This document shows positions 6,799 to 18,793 of a stretch of 64,000 bases of DNA, in pieces. Source of the stretch: a bacterium (GTDB lineage Bacteria; Sumerlaeota; Sumerlaeia; SLMS01; JAHLLQ01); the NCBI GenBank assembly GCA_020444065.1, contig JAHLLQ010000004.1, positions 124,001-188,000 on the forward strand, read 5' to 3'. Numbering within the stretch: position 1 is the first letter of the stretch; each line of letters begins with the position of its first letter. The notes under the pieces were generated by a model, which searched no databases, had not been told where the DNA came from, and saw only the letters and a program-made list of their open reading frames with translations. The position numbers were made by a program, and so were the translations under genes.

Positions 6799-9600
6799 CT
6801 ACTCCACAACCACGGTTTCAGTCCGGCTCTCGTCGGCTTCGACGCGCACGCGCTTTTCGAAGTTCACGCCCGCGCCGGGGCCCGGTACGATGCGGTACTC
6901 GCCAACGGGGAGGTTATCCCAGTTCCACTCGCCGACACCATCGGTCACCGGATCCATGGGCTGGATCATCGACAGCAACCAGTCGGCATCCTCGCCGGCG
7001 TCATCGAGGATCCGAATCGGCAGGTTTGCGAACGGCAAGCCCTGCGGCGACTGCACGACAACGGTCAGGTTGCCGCCTGGTTCGGCGACCGGATTGTAGA
7101 TGGTGGCTTCGCCGGCCTGCACGGTGAGCGGCGGGCTGAGCATGGGCGTGAAGATCCGGCCGTCCATGTTTCGCCAGAAGCCGTAGAAGCAGAGCGTGTA
7201 CTCGCCCGGTTCGAGGCCCGGTGTTTCGTACTCGCCCTCGTCGTTCGCCCACGCTTCACAGGCAACACGCTCTCCGGAATCGTTGTCGATAATGAACGGA
7301 ATCCGCAGGCGCGCCGGACGCCCTTGCTGATCGCGAATCGTTCCGGAAACCGTGCCGCCCTTGCGCGTGAGGCGAACCTCCATCGGCGAATCGAAATCGG
7401 ATTCGGCCAACCGGTCGATCTCGTAGATGTCGTAGTCATTCGCCTGCACGATCATTCCGAAGTTTCGATGGGCGAGTTCATTAAATCTGAACACGCCGCT
7501 CTCATTAACGCGATCCATTGGCTGCGGAACTTGCTCGGCCACTTCCATGTCGACCCAGTCCGTCTTCGACACATCGTTGAGGGTCACTCGCGCACCTCGC
7601 ACTGGTTCTTCCGTCGTGTCATCGATCACGACGCCTTCGAGCGAGTAGTCCCCGACAACGGCCTCGATCTCGATCGGCTCTTCGCCGCTGACTGGCACTT
7701 CGAAATCGCGCACGAACGATGGCGTTCTCCAGCGGCCTTCGCCGCCCTGCAGATACAGTGCGTAGCGGCCTGGTGCCAACGAATCGGTCGCCTGGCCATT
7801 TGCGTCAGTCTGGATATTGCCGCCGCGGAACATCGATCCGCTCGCGAGCGGACTGTAGCGCAGATCGACCTCCTCGAGCGGTTCGCCCACTTCGCTCGTC
7901 ACGATGAAGAGACACTCTCGCGAAGTCGGGATGGTCAGCGTCACTTCCGTCGGTGCATCGCCGCCGAATTGCACCATGGTCTGACGCAGTTCTTCGCCTT
8001 CGGTATCTTCGACCGAAATCATATGTGGACCGGCCCTGGCTTCCAACTCTGCTTCGCCATCGACGATCTCGGCTCTCGCCTCGGCACGACGCCAGTTGCC
8101 GGCCGTGATCTGGCCGGCCTCCAGTGGTCCGCCCGTATCCCAGTTGATCGTGAAGTGCACCGTGACCATCGCAAACGGATCTTCGAAAAGGACCTCGCGC
8201 TCCTCGCCTTGCGCCAGTGCCACTTCACGAAGTGTCCCGTCCCATGGGCGGTCGCTCTCGGGGTTGCGCAGCCAGACGCGATAGCTCCCCTCCTGCAGAC
8301 CCAGGAACATCGCGACGCCCTGCTCGTTCGTTTGCTCGGTCTGCCCGAACATCGATGTCTGGGTGTTCTGCTCGTTGTAGAAGATGATATGCGGCATGTT
8401 GGCGGAGTTCCGCGTCTGGATCGAAACCGTCACACTTTGCTCCGGCACGGGTTCGCCTTCGGACAGAACAATGGCCTTGATCGAGCCCGCTTCCTTGGTT
8501 TCGACCAGTCGCTTCACCGTCTCGCCGGAGTGAAGCAGAAACGGCTCTGTCAACCCGAGGCGCCCCGACGTCGTGCGCAGCTCGCCGATGTACTGACCGG
8601 GCGGGATACCCGTCATTCGGGCGCCCAGGTCGAAGAACTCCACTTCCTGATTCTGCGGATTATGCAGGATATCGCTTTGCGCGTAATAGGCCTCGGCCTG
8701 GCCTTCCTCCTGCTCGATCTGCAGAGCCGCAACGGATTCGCTGGCCGACGCCAGCCGGAGTCCGGACGAGAGGATCTTCTCGCCCTCCTCAAGACTCCCC
8801 TTCAGCTCGAGTTCGACTGTGCCAAACCCGATGCCTTCCAGGCTCACGAAGGCCGTGCCTTCCATGTAAGTCTTGCCTGATCCGTCGGTCATTTCACATA
8901 CCGCGACCGTTTGCTGAAGGCCGCCACGGCCTCGTCCACCCCAGTTCCAATTGCCTCCGGGACGCCTGCCACGCCTCCCCATATCTTCCGGCTGGTCCAG
9001 GCGCACCTCCCGAGTCGCCACATCGCACGGGGCGTCGCCCGGGCTCGGACGCAAAGTCAGCGACGCAAACTGGTAGCCGTCTGCGAAGGCCTCGACCAGG
9101 ACTTGAGACGGCAGGCTCTGCAGCACGATGGTTGTCGACGTTTCCTTTGTTTCGATGGCCGCCTCGGCTTCCATCGGCTGGCGAGGATCGCCGCCGCCGC
9201 GCCGGTCAAAGCCGCGGCCGCCTCGCATCGGCGTCAGCTTGTAGGTGATGTCGCGTGGCGCGTCGCCATGAAACACCGTTGCCTCGAGACCGACGTGAAG
9301 AATCACCTCGCCCTCCGGCATCTCGGGCGGACGGCGGCGTTCGCCCTCGCGAGGAGGCGGCGCATCCGGGCGACGCTCCGGCGTTGGTTCCGGCGTGGCT
9401 GCCGGCTGCGGGCGAGATTCGCGTCGTGGGGCTTCCGCCGGTTGGCTGAATTCCCTCGGTTCAGGCTTCTTCTCCTCCTTCTGAACCGCCGCGACAGGCG
9501 TCGCCGGGGCGGGAGCCGGCTTGCTCCGGAGAAAATACACGGCAACGACAAGTACAGCGACCCCAATGATCGCTGCGATCAAGAAACGAACGTTCTTCAT
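6799..9600 (-). CDS. Large membrane-anchored protein with carboxypeptidase-regulatory/Ig-like modules
   Basis: A 933-residue exported protein of unknown function. Residues 1-25 are an uncleaved signal anchor with a long Ala/Val/Ile core; 30-95 is a Pro/Glu/Arg-rich stalk; the rest is a chain of beta-sandwich modules resembling carboxypeptidase regulatory-like or SdrD B-like domains. Examples are the recurring pattern GxxxxxLxPGxYxLxxxG (PPGQYIGELRT, APGRYALYLQGG, EPGEYTLCFYG, PVGEYRIVPG) and YSLEGVVIDDTTEEPVRGARVTLND. There are Gly/Arg-rich loops near residues 125 and 220. Start: ATG at 9600 with GGGGGG about 8 bases upstream; an in-frame GTG at 9624 is less likely. It probably sits on the periplasmic face of the inner membrane. 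Confidence 0.78.
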   Translation of the reverse strand: MKNVRFLIAAIIGVAVLVVAVYFLRSKPAPAPATPVAAVQKEEKKPEPREFSQPAEAPRRESRPQPAATPEPTPERRPDAPPPREGERRRPPEMPEGEVILHVGLEATVFHGDAPRDITYKLTPMRGGRGFDRRGGGDPRQPMEAEAAIETKETSTTIVLQSLPSQVLVEAFADGYQFASLTLRPSPGDAPCDVATREVRLDQPEDMGRRGRRPGGNWNWGGRGRGGLQQTVAVCEMTDGSGKTYMEGTAFVSLEGIGFGTVELELKGSLEEGEKILSSGLRLASASESVAALQIEQEEGQAEAYYAQSDILHNPQNQEVEFFDLGARMTGIPPGQYIGELRTTSGRLGLTEPFLLHSGETVKRLVETKEAGSIKAIVLSEGEPVPEQSVTVSIQTRNSANMPHIIFYNEQNTQTSMFGQTEQTNEQGVAMFLGLQEGSYRVWLRNPESDRPWDGTLREVALAQGEEREVLFEDPFAMVTVHFTINWDTGGPLEAGQITAGNWRRAEARAEIVDGEAELEARAGPHMISVEDTEGEELRQTMVQFGGDAPTEVTLTIPTSRECLFIVTSEVGEPLEEVDLRYSPLASGSMFRGGNIQTDANGQATDSLAPGRYALYLQGGEGRWRTPSFVRDFEVPVSGEEPIEIEAVVGDYSLEGVVIDDTTEEPVRGARVTLNDVSKTDWVDMEVAEQVPQPMDRVNESGVFRFNELAHRNFGMIVQANDYDIYEIDRLAESDFDSPMEVRLTRKGGTVSGTIRDQQGRPARLRIPFIIDNDSGERVACEAWANDEGEYETPGLEPGEYTLCFYGFWRNMDGRIFTPMLSPPLTVQAGEATIYNPVAEPGGNLTVVVQSPQGLPFANLPIRILDDAGEDADWLLSMIQPMDPVTDGVGEWNWDNLPVGEYRIVPGPGAGVNFEKRVRVEADESRTETVVVE

Positions 9601-10089
9601 GGTTTGTCCCCCCAATCCCTTCACAGTCTGGTGGGATCGATAACTCTATTGGGCAAGCTGGAAAAGCGGAATCTTGCAGGCGGACCCGCTCCAAACTCAG
9701 TCGACCTCGTGGCGATTCAGCGTGCACATCGTCGAATCGATTTGAAAGACACGTGTCTTTGTTTCGGTCGAAAGGGCCCTCGCGGGCAAAAAAAACGGCT
9801 GCGGCTCAAGGTCTTCTTGCCCCGCCCAGCGGGAAAAATGACTCTTGACGTGACAGTGCGCCGGGAGCGCACTATAGCAATGTATTAAGGAATATCGGTC
9901 CAACCAGGAGGAGTGCGCCCCCCGCAGGGGGACTATCGCTCTTTTTTGGGGTTGGAGCGATCTGTACAAGAGGACAACTCACTACGGGTGTGCGGTGCCG
10001 CTCCCGCTCTGATTTAGTGCGGCAAACTCGCTCACCTCAATTCTATAGGAAACAGCAGAACCTTCTTGCTGCTGGAAAGCGAGTCAGTG
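9601..10089. other. 489-base intergenic region between divergent genes
   Basis: No gene is supported here. It carries a sigma70-like promoter for the downstream repeat protein (9850-9878), implying a leader of about 200 bases. The leader contains a CCCCC/GGGGG hairpin near 9919-9931 and a 7-bp hairpin with arms ATCGCTC and GAGCGAT (9935-9941 and 9955-9961) around a T/G-rich loop. No known riboswitch class was recognised. The part from 9601 to about 9780 would hold the promoter of the minus-strand gene, but no clear boxes stand out. Confidence 0.6.
9850..9878 (+). promoter_or_regulatory. Predicted sigma70 promoter with palindromic spacer
   Basis: GTGACA (five of six matches to the -35 consensus), a 17-base spacer and TATAGC (four of six matches to the -10). 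The spacer contains AGTGCGC-CGGGA-GCGCACT, a perfect 7-bp inverted repeat between 9855 and 9873, placed like a repressor operator. The next gene in this direction is the repeat protein at 10090. Confidence 0.5.
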
Positions 10090-13000
10090 ATGCGCAGCCT
10101 TCGGAGCAATCTGGCGATTCTCGGCAAGCGGACAGCCGGTGCCGCCGCCGCAGGACTTGTGGCCGCTCTACTTCTGAGTGTGCCCCAGAATGCCTCAGCC
10201 GTCCCCCAGGACATCAGCTATCAGGCTTATTTGACCGACTCGGCGGGGAACCCGATTACCTCGTCGAGCGTCCAGGTCACCGTCGATATCTACGACGCCT
10301 CCGTGGGCGGCACTGTGCTGCAGACGAACGTCTACACGGTCGACCTCTCCGCCTCTCGCGGATTCATCAATGTCGTCGTTCCGAACGCCAGTACGTTCGA
10401 CAACTATGACGACACCTGGGTCCAGGTCACCGTCGAGGACCTGATCGCGGCGACGCCGCCGGAGATCTTGTTGCCTCGCCAGAAGTTGATCAGCGCTCCG
10501 TATGCGATCAACGCGGGCCTTCTCGAGGGCCTGGCCTCGGCCGACTTTGTTACCTCAACGGCGTTGACGACACATGCGGCCCTGACCGGCAACGGCGCGC
10601 ACGTTCCAGCCGGCGGCATCACGGACGCGGAAGTCAGCGGCATCACGGCAAGCTCCGTCACCGACTTCGACACTGAGGTCTCGAACAACGCCGACGTGAC
10701 GGCCAACACGGCGGCCCGCCACGTCGCGAACTCGGACAACCAGAATCTCTTTGAAACTTTCACTGCCGACGCCGGCTCGACCTCTGCCAACATCCAGGCC
10801 GATACGCTGTCCATCGTTGGCGGCACAAACGCCAGCACATCGATCACCGGCGACATCCTGACGATCAACGTGCTCGGAGCCGGCCTCGATGCGGATACGC
10901 TCGACGGTTTGGATTCGACCGATTTCGCAACGACTGACTCGCTTGCGACTCACGCAGCCCTGACAGGCAACAGCGCGCACATTCCCGCCGGTGGTATTAC
11001 CGACGCGGAGGTCAGCGGCATTACCGCCAGCTCCGTGACCGACTTCGATACCGAGGTTTCCAACAACGCAGACGTCACCGCCAACACGGCAGCGCGTCAC
11101 GCTTCCGGTTCCGACAACCAGAACCTGTTCGAGACGGTCGCCGGCGATTTGGGCAGCACCTCGGCTAATATTCAGACCGATACGCTGTCGATTCTTGGCG
11201 GAGCGAATGTCAGCACCAGCGTCTCTGGCGATACAGTGACCATCGATGTGCTCGGCACCGGGCTCGACGCCGATACGCTCGATGGCTTGGATTCGACCGA
11301 CTTCGCGACGACTGACTCACTTGCGACTCACGCTGCCTTGACCGGCAACAGCGCGCACATTCCCGCCGGTGGTATCACCGACGCCGAAGTCAGCGGCATC
11401 ACCGCCAGCTCCGTGACCGACTTCGATACCGAAGTTTCGAATAACCCCGATGTGACGGCCAACACCGGCGCACGCCACGCCTCCGGTTCCGATAATCAGA
11501 ATCTCTATGCCACTGTCTCCGCAGACGGCGGCACGCCGACGACGGCGGATGTGCAGGCTGACACGCTTGCAGTTGTTGGTGGAGCGAATATCACAACTAC
11601 AGCTTCCTCCGATCAGATCAGCATCGCGGTCGACACGACCGGCCTGGATGCCGACACGCTCGACGGTAATGATTCGACTGCCTTTGCGACGGCCGCTGCT
11701 TTGACGGCGCATGCCGGCACGTACGGCAATGGCGCCCACATCCCGGTCGCCGGCATCAGCGATTCGGAAGTCGACGACCTGACCAGCGCCTCGATGTCGA
11801 ACTTCGTGGTCGACGTCAGTGCCGTTCCCGACGTCGCTGCCAACACGGCCGATCGTCACGCTTCCGGCTCCGACAACCAGAATCTCTACGCAACAATCTC
11901 CGGTGACGGCGGCACGCCGACGACTGCCGATCTGCAGGCCGATTCGCTTGCCATCGTCGGCGGCGCGAACATCACGACAACCGCTTCGTCCGACCAGATC
12001 AGCATCGCGGTCAACACATCCGGTCTGGATGCGGATACGCTCGATGCGATCGACAGCACATCGTTCCTGCGCAGCGATGCGGCCGACAGCTCGACTGGCG
12101 AGATCGACTTCCAGGCGGGTATCGAAGTTGAGACCATCCAGAATCTGGCCGGTACGAACGCACTCACGATCAATGCTGGCACAGCGGACGTGACGGTGCC
12201 GAATTCGCTGACCATCAGTGGCGCCGGCAACTCCGCCGGCGACGGCACGAATGCCACTCAGTTGACAATTTCCGGCGTTGCCACCGGAGCCGCAGCGAAC
12301 GCCACCACCGATCGCGAACTGATCGTTGTCGGCGACGCGCGCATTGACGGCGACCTGAAGATGGGCGTTGGCTCCCTTCACATGGGCGTCAGCGGAGGCA
12401 ATGCCTACCTCAACACGACCTCGGGCGAAGACATCAACATCGCTCCGGACACGGGCCTGATGAACGTGACCGGCCGTGTGAACGTCAGCGATACAACCGC
12501 TCCGAATGCGGGCGATCTGATTTCTCGCAGCTACTTCGAGGCGAATGTCGCGAGCGCTGTCCTCGACGTGAACGGACATCTGCCGGACGATTCGGTCACC
12601 TCCGCCACCGTCGTCGACGAGAGCCTTGTCGGCGCTGACATTGAGGATGGATCGCTCACCAATGCCGACATGATCGATCGCACGCGGACGGTCTTCATTC
12701 CGTCTGGTGCGTTCTTCCTTCGTGAGGCCTCGATCACCGGAACGCCGAACTACACCACTGGTGTTGAGAATCAGATAACGCTGGCTGAAATGCCGAACGG
12801 CGCTGACTGCGCCCTTTCCAGCAATTTCCAACTGCCGATGGACTTTGCCGGTACGACCATGAATGACTTCACGGTCACGATGCACTTGTACTGCCTCGAT
12901 GTCGACCGCGCGAATCTGAACATTCGCTTCGATCGCCTGCAGGATCTGGCCGGCACCGGCGATCCGCTGACTTGGCGTTACACCGTGCATGGATCTGCGC

Positions 13001-13224
13001 CGACCGTTTCCGGCGACTCGTTCGATCTTTGTCCATACTTCAATGCGAACCAGTCCGCACAGGTTACCGTCCCGGTTTCGGGCGACACTTGGAATGGCAA
13101 TGCAGCAGCCGCAGCCGGCGATGTCTTCTACATCACCCTGCGTCGTAACAATGCCGCCGACGATCCCAACAACAGTTCGATCTACCTCGTCGGGCTGACG
13201 ATCAACTACCTCGCCGATATGTAA
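10090..13224 (+). CDS. Secreted repeat protein (ADTLDG-type repeats), possible surface fibre or adhesin
   Basis: A 1044-residue exported protein. Residues 1-37 are a signal peptide with a basic start and Ala/Leu core ending NASA. Residues 38-142 form a first domain containing LPRQKLISAPYAINA, common before such repeats. From residue 143 come four units of 122-127 residues, each with a DADTLDGxDST element followed by HAALTGN, AHIPAGGITDAEVSGI and SGSDNQNL blocks. Residues from about 645 carry single copies of related motifs. The last 180 residues look like a beta-sandwich head with paired cysteines (CALSS, YCLDV, DLCPYF). The composition (Ala, Thr, Asp, Ser; very little Lys) suits a cell-surface or extracellular fibre. 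Start: ATG at 10090 rather than TTG at 10066, because the signal peptide begins there. Function is inferred from architecture only. Confidence 0.75.
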   Translation: MRSLRSNLAILGKRTAGAAAAGLVAALLLSVPQNASAVPQDISYQAYLTDSAGNPITSSSVQVTVDIYDASVGGTVLQTNVYTVDLSASRGFINVVVPNASTFDNYDDTWVQVTVEDLIAATPPEILLPRQKLISAPYAINAGLLEGLASADFVTSTALTTHAALTGNGAHVPAGGITDAEVSGITASSVTDFDTEVSNNADVTANTAARHVANSDNQNLFETFTADAGSTSANIQADTLSIVGGTNASTSITGDILTINVLGAGLDADTLDGLDSTDFATTDSLATHAALTGNSAHIPAGGITDAEVSGITASSVTDFDTEVSNNADVTANTAARHASGSDNQNLFETVAGDLGSTSANIQTDTLSILGGANVSTSVSGDTVTIDVLGTGLDADTLDGLDSTDFATTDSLATHAALTGNSAHIPAGGITDAEVSGITASSVTDFDTEVSNNPDVTANTGARHASGSDNQNLYATVSADGGTPTTADVQADTLAVVGGANITTTASSDQISIAVDTTGLDADTLDGNDSTAFATAAALTAHAGTYGNGAHIPVAGISDSEVDDLTSASMSNFVVDVSAVPDVAANTADRHASGSDNQNLYATISGDGGTPTTADLQADSLAIVGGANITTTASSDQISIAVNTSGLDADTLDAIDSTSFLRSDAADSSTGEIDFQAGIEVETIQNLAGTNALTINAGTADVTVPNSLTISGAGNSAGDGTNATQLTISGVATGAAANATTDRELIVVGDARIDGDLKMGVGSLHMGVSGGNAYLNTTSGEDINIAPDTGLMNVTGRVNVSDTTAPNAGDLISRSYFEANVASAVLDVNGHLPDDSVTSATVVDESLVGADIEDGSLTNADMIDRTRTVFIPSGAFFLREASITGTPNYTTGVENQITLAEMPNGADCALSSNFQLPMDFAGTTMNDFTVTMHLYCLDVDRANLNIRFDRLQDLAGTGDPLTWRYTVHGSAPTVSGDSFDLCPYFNANQSAQVTVPVSGDTWNGNAAAAAGDVFYITLRRNNAADDPNNSSIYLVGLTINYLADM
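10516..12021 (+). repeat. Tandem in-frame coding repeats of about 378-381 bases
   Basis: Four consecutive units start at 10516, 10882, 11260 and 11641, with lengths 366, 378, 381 and 381 bases; a related motif begins again at 12022. The units at 10882 and 11260 are the most alike at the DNA level. All are in frame with the repeat protein and encode the DADTLDG modules. Confidence 0.85.
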
Positions 13225-13248
13225 TCACGGGGACAAACCTGAAACGCC

Positions 13249-13278
13249 AATCGGCCCCGGAGAAGTCCGGGGCCGATT
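13249..13278 (+). terminator. Rho-independent terminator of the repeat protein gene
   Basis: A perfect 13-bp inverted repeat, AATCGGCCCCGGA and its complement around a GAAG loop, followed by CTATTCTTCC. It begins 25 bases after the stop codon. Confidence 0.85.
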
Positions 13279-13295
13279 CTATTCTTCCTGTGAGC

Positions 13296-13315
13296 GCCGG
13301 CATCTTGCCGGCAAG
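13296..13315. repeat. Short intergenic palindrome
   Basis: GCCGGC-ATCTT-GCCGGC, overlapping a perfect 12-bp palindrome CTTGCCGGCAAG (13304-13315), in the small gap between the repeat-protein terminator and the end of carB. It has no T run and may be a dispersed intergenic palindrome of this genome. Confidence 0.4.
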
Positions 13316-13320
13316 GTCTC

Positions 13321-16623
<3,303 letters not shown>

Positions 16624-16828
16624 GGATGGGGAGGCAGCCTTTCGAAAGATTGGCCAATCGCCAGGGATTTGGGGGCCAGCACCGGGCGTTGGCAAGGGCT
16701 GTCGGGAAATATGACGGGATTGACCTGGAAGCGCCGGAATCCTCACGCTCCAACAATTCCCATTGCCCGGCGCGAAGTTTGCCTCCAAAGCATCGACAGC
16801 AGGCTAAGCCGCGAGATCGGCCCCACAG

Positions 16829-17641
16829 ATGACTCAAAAAGAACCGACATTCCCCATGCCCTCCACCGTCTATGGTCCGGTGCCGTCCTGGCGCTTTGGC
16901 CAGTCGCTGGGCATCGATCTGATCGTCGAAGACTCGATCTGCTCCTTCAACTGTGTCTATTGCCAGCTTGGACATATTCACCAAGTGACCATGGAGCAGC
17001 GCCTCTTCGTCCCGACCGGGCGCGTCGTCGAGGACCTGCGCGCCGTCGATTGGGACAATGTCGACATCGTCACCCTCAGCGGCAGCGGCGAGCCGACCCT
17101 GGCGCTCAACATCGGCGAGGTCATCGATCACATCGCCGAAACCTACAACAAGCCGACCCTTGTTCTGACGAATTCGACCTGGCTGCACGATGCGGCTACG
17201 CGGCGGCGCCTTCGCAATGCGACGACCGTGGCCTGCAAGCTGGATGCTGCGACCGAGGAGATTTTCCAGGCTTACAATCGTCCCGCGCCGGGCGTGACTC
17301 TGGCCCGCAGTGTCGAGGGCATCAAGGCCCTGCGCAACGATCCCGAATTCCGCGGCCGTATTGTGATCCAGAGCATGTTCATGCCGCGCAACGCCGGCGA
17401 AGCCGAAGCCCTGGCGGAAATGGTGAATGAGATTCAGCCGGAAGAGGTGCAACTCAACACCCCGCGGCGTCCTTATCCGCGGGCGTGGTACCTGGGTTCG
17501 CGTGGGAACCACGGGGGCGTTGCGCCCGTCGATACGGTGGATCTGAAGACGATTACCCTCGAGGATGCGGAGGAGATCGAACGTCTTCTGCGCGAGAAGA
17601 CTTCCGTTCCGATCCGTTCGATTTACCGCCGGGACCAATAG
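16829..17641 (+). CDS. Radical SAM protein
   Basis: A 270-residue radical SAM enzyme of the small family that opens with VYGPVPSWRFGQSLGIDLI. The [4Fe-4S]/SAM motif is CSFNCVYC near residues 38-45, of the form CxxxCxxC. The SAM-binding GSGEPTL (GGE-like) block is near residue 87. Related proteins are usually annotated only as radical SAM; the substrate is unknown. There is no SPASM or B12 domain and no room for one. It stands alone, divergent from carB and convergent with the GNAT-like gene, whose stop codon is 12 bases away. Confidence 0.88.
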   Translation: MTQKEPTFPMPSTVYGPVPSWRFGQSLGIDLIVEDSICSFNCVYCQLGHIHQVTMEQRLFVPTGRVVEDLRAVDWDNVDIVTLSGSGEPTLALNIGEVIDHIAETYNKPTLVLTNSTWLHDAATRRRLRNATTVACKLDAATEEIFQAYNRPAPGVTLARSVEGIKALRNDPEFRGRIVIQSMFMPRNAGEAEALAEMVNEIQPEEVQLNTPRRPYPRAWYLGSRGNHGGVAPVDTVDLKTITLEDAEEIERLLREKTSVPIRSIYRRDQ

Positions 17642-17653
17642 GGGAGCGGCGCG

Positions 17654-18793
17654 TTACTCGGCCAGTTTTTTCTCGTAGATCCGATACGTGCGATAGACAT
17701 TGGCGCCCATCGCCTTCAGGGCTCGATTCATCGAGCGATTCCGTTCCAGAATCCACGACAATTCGCCCTCGAAGATGCCGTGTTCGATGCAACTCGCGGC
17801 GAAGTCCCGATACATCAGCAGGTCCAGCCCGCGATTCCGGTATTCGGGCAACGTCCCCAGCATCAGGAGACGGATCGCCTTGATGTTGGACTTCAGCATC
17901 AGGAACAGCGCGAGTTGCTTCGGCCCGAGCTTCCCTTCCAGATGCTTCAGCACCACGTTATAATCCAGCAGCGCCAACGTGAATCCGACAGGCTCGTCAT
18001 CGAGGTAGATGAAGAAGATGAATCGTTCGTCCGCCAGCGGCTTCAGCTCTTTCGCGATGAACGCGAACTCCGCGTCCGTCATCGGAACGAAGCCCCAGTT
18101 CTGCTCCCAGCCCTGGTTGTAGAGCTTGCGCACCAGGGCGACTTCCCGGGCCCAGTTTGACTTGTCCAGCGGACGCACGCTGACCGTGTGCCCTGCGTCG
18201 CGCAGACGCTTCTGCACGCGATCGGCCATGCGCGGAATGCGCTCGGTGAACGTATCGCGCGTCAGCCAGTAGCAGAGCAGATCTTCTGCCTTCTCGTATC
18301 CGGCCGCTTCGACGTGATCCACGTAGAACGGAGGATTGTGCGGCGTCATCACGGACGGTTCTGTATGAAAGGAATCGATTAGCAGCCCGCATTCTTCGTT
18401 TGTGCTGAAGCTGCACGGCCCCCGCAGAGCCGTCAGGTTGCGTCGCGTTGCCCAAACCTCTGCTGCATGCAGCAGACGGCGGAATACCTCCGGATCGTCC
18501 ACGGCATCCAGAAAGCCGAAAAAACCGACCCGCTCGCCGTGTGCTTCGTTGTGTGCGTAGTTCTCGATCGCGGCGATTCGCCCGATCGTCTCGCCCCCCT
18601 GGCGCGCCACAAAGTACTCCACTTGGGCGTGCTCGTGGAACGGGTGCTTCATCCGGTCGAGCAGAATCTTCTGATCGCGGCGCAGAGGCGGTACCCAATG
18701 GGGATCGCGCCCGCGCAGGCGGTACACAAGTTCGCAGAATTCCGCTTCCGCCGCCTTCGATCGAGCGCGCGCAATCCGAAGCTGGTTGGCCAT
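17654..18793 (-). CDS. GNAT-like N-acetyltransferase family protein (YghO type)
   Basis: A 379-residue protein of the YghO-like group of putative acetyltransferases, found in many phyla without a known substrate. The N-terminal RDPHWVPPLRRDQKILLDRMKHPF block and the RGPCSFSTNEECGLLID block are typical. The C-terminal half carries a GNAT-like fold with LGTLPEYRNRGLDLLMYRDF, matching the acetyl-CoA pyrophosphate loop (Q/RxxGxG/A) in a relaxed form. Its ATG overlaps the stop of the TPR lipoprotein gene by one base (TGATG), so the two are translationally coupled. Confidence 0.78.
   Translation of the reverse strand: MANQLRIARARSKAAEAEFCELVYRLRGRDPHWVPPLRRDQKILLDRMKHPFHEHAQVEYFVARQGGETIGRIAAIENYAHNEAHGERVGFFGFLDAVDDPEVFRRLLHAAEVWATRRNLTALRGPCSFSTNEECGLLIDSFHTEPSVMTPHNPPFYVDHVEAAGYEKAEDLLCYWLTRDTFTERIPRMADRVQKRLRDAGHTVSVRPLDKSNWAREVALVRKLYNQGWEQNWGFVPMTDAEFAFIAKELKPLADERFIFFIYLDDEPVGFTLALLDYNVVLKHLEGKLGPKQLALFLMLKSNIKAIRLLMLGTLPEYRNRGLDLLMYRDFAASCIEHGIFEGELSWILERNRSMNRALKAMGANVYRTYRIYEKKLAE

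Noticed and set aside
6724-8880. 718-codon plus-strand frame inside the large surface protein gene
   Set aside because: It is the antisense shadow of repeated Ig-like modules; no ribosome site, signal or family motif.
9885-10089. Cyclic-di-GMP or other known riboswitch in the repeat-protein leader
   Set aside because: Hairpins are present, but the conserved aptamer bases of the classes I know are not.
10516-12021. CRISPR array
   Set aside because: The repeats are 366-381 bases, in frame, and have no short spacers.
11317-12990. 557-codon minus-strand frame in the repeat protein gene
   Set aside because: Its own apparent repeats only mirror the real coding repeats on the other strand.
16624-16788. 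N-terminal extension of CarB to an ATG at 16788
   Set aside because: The extra 55 residues are unlike the family; the CarB opening at 16623 is canonical.
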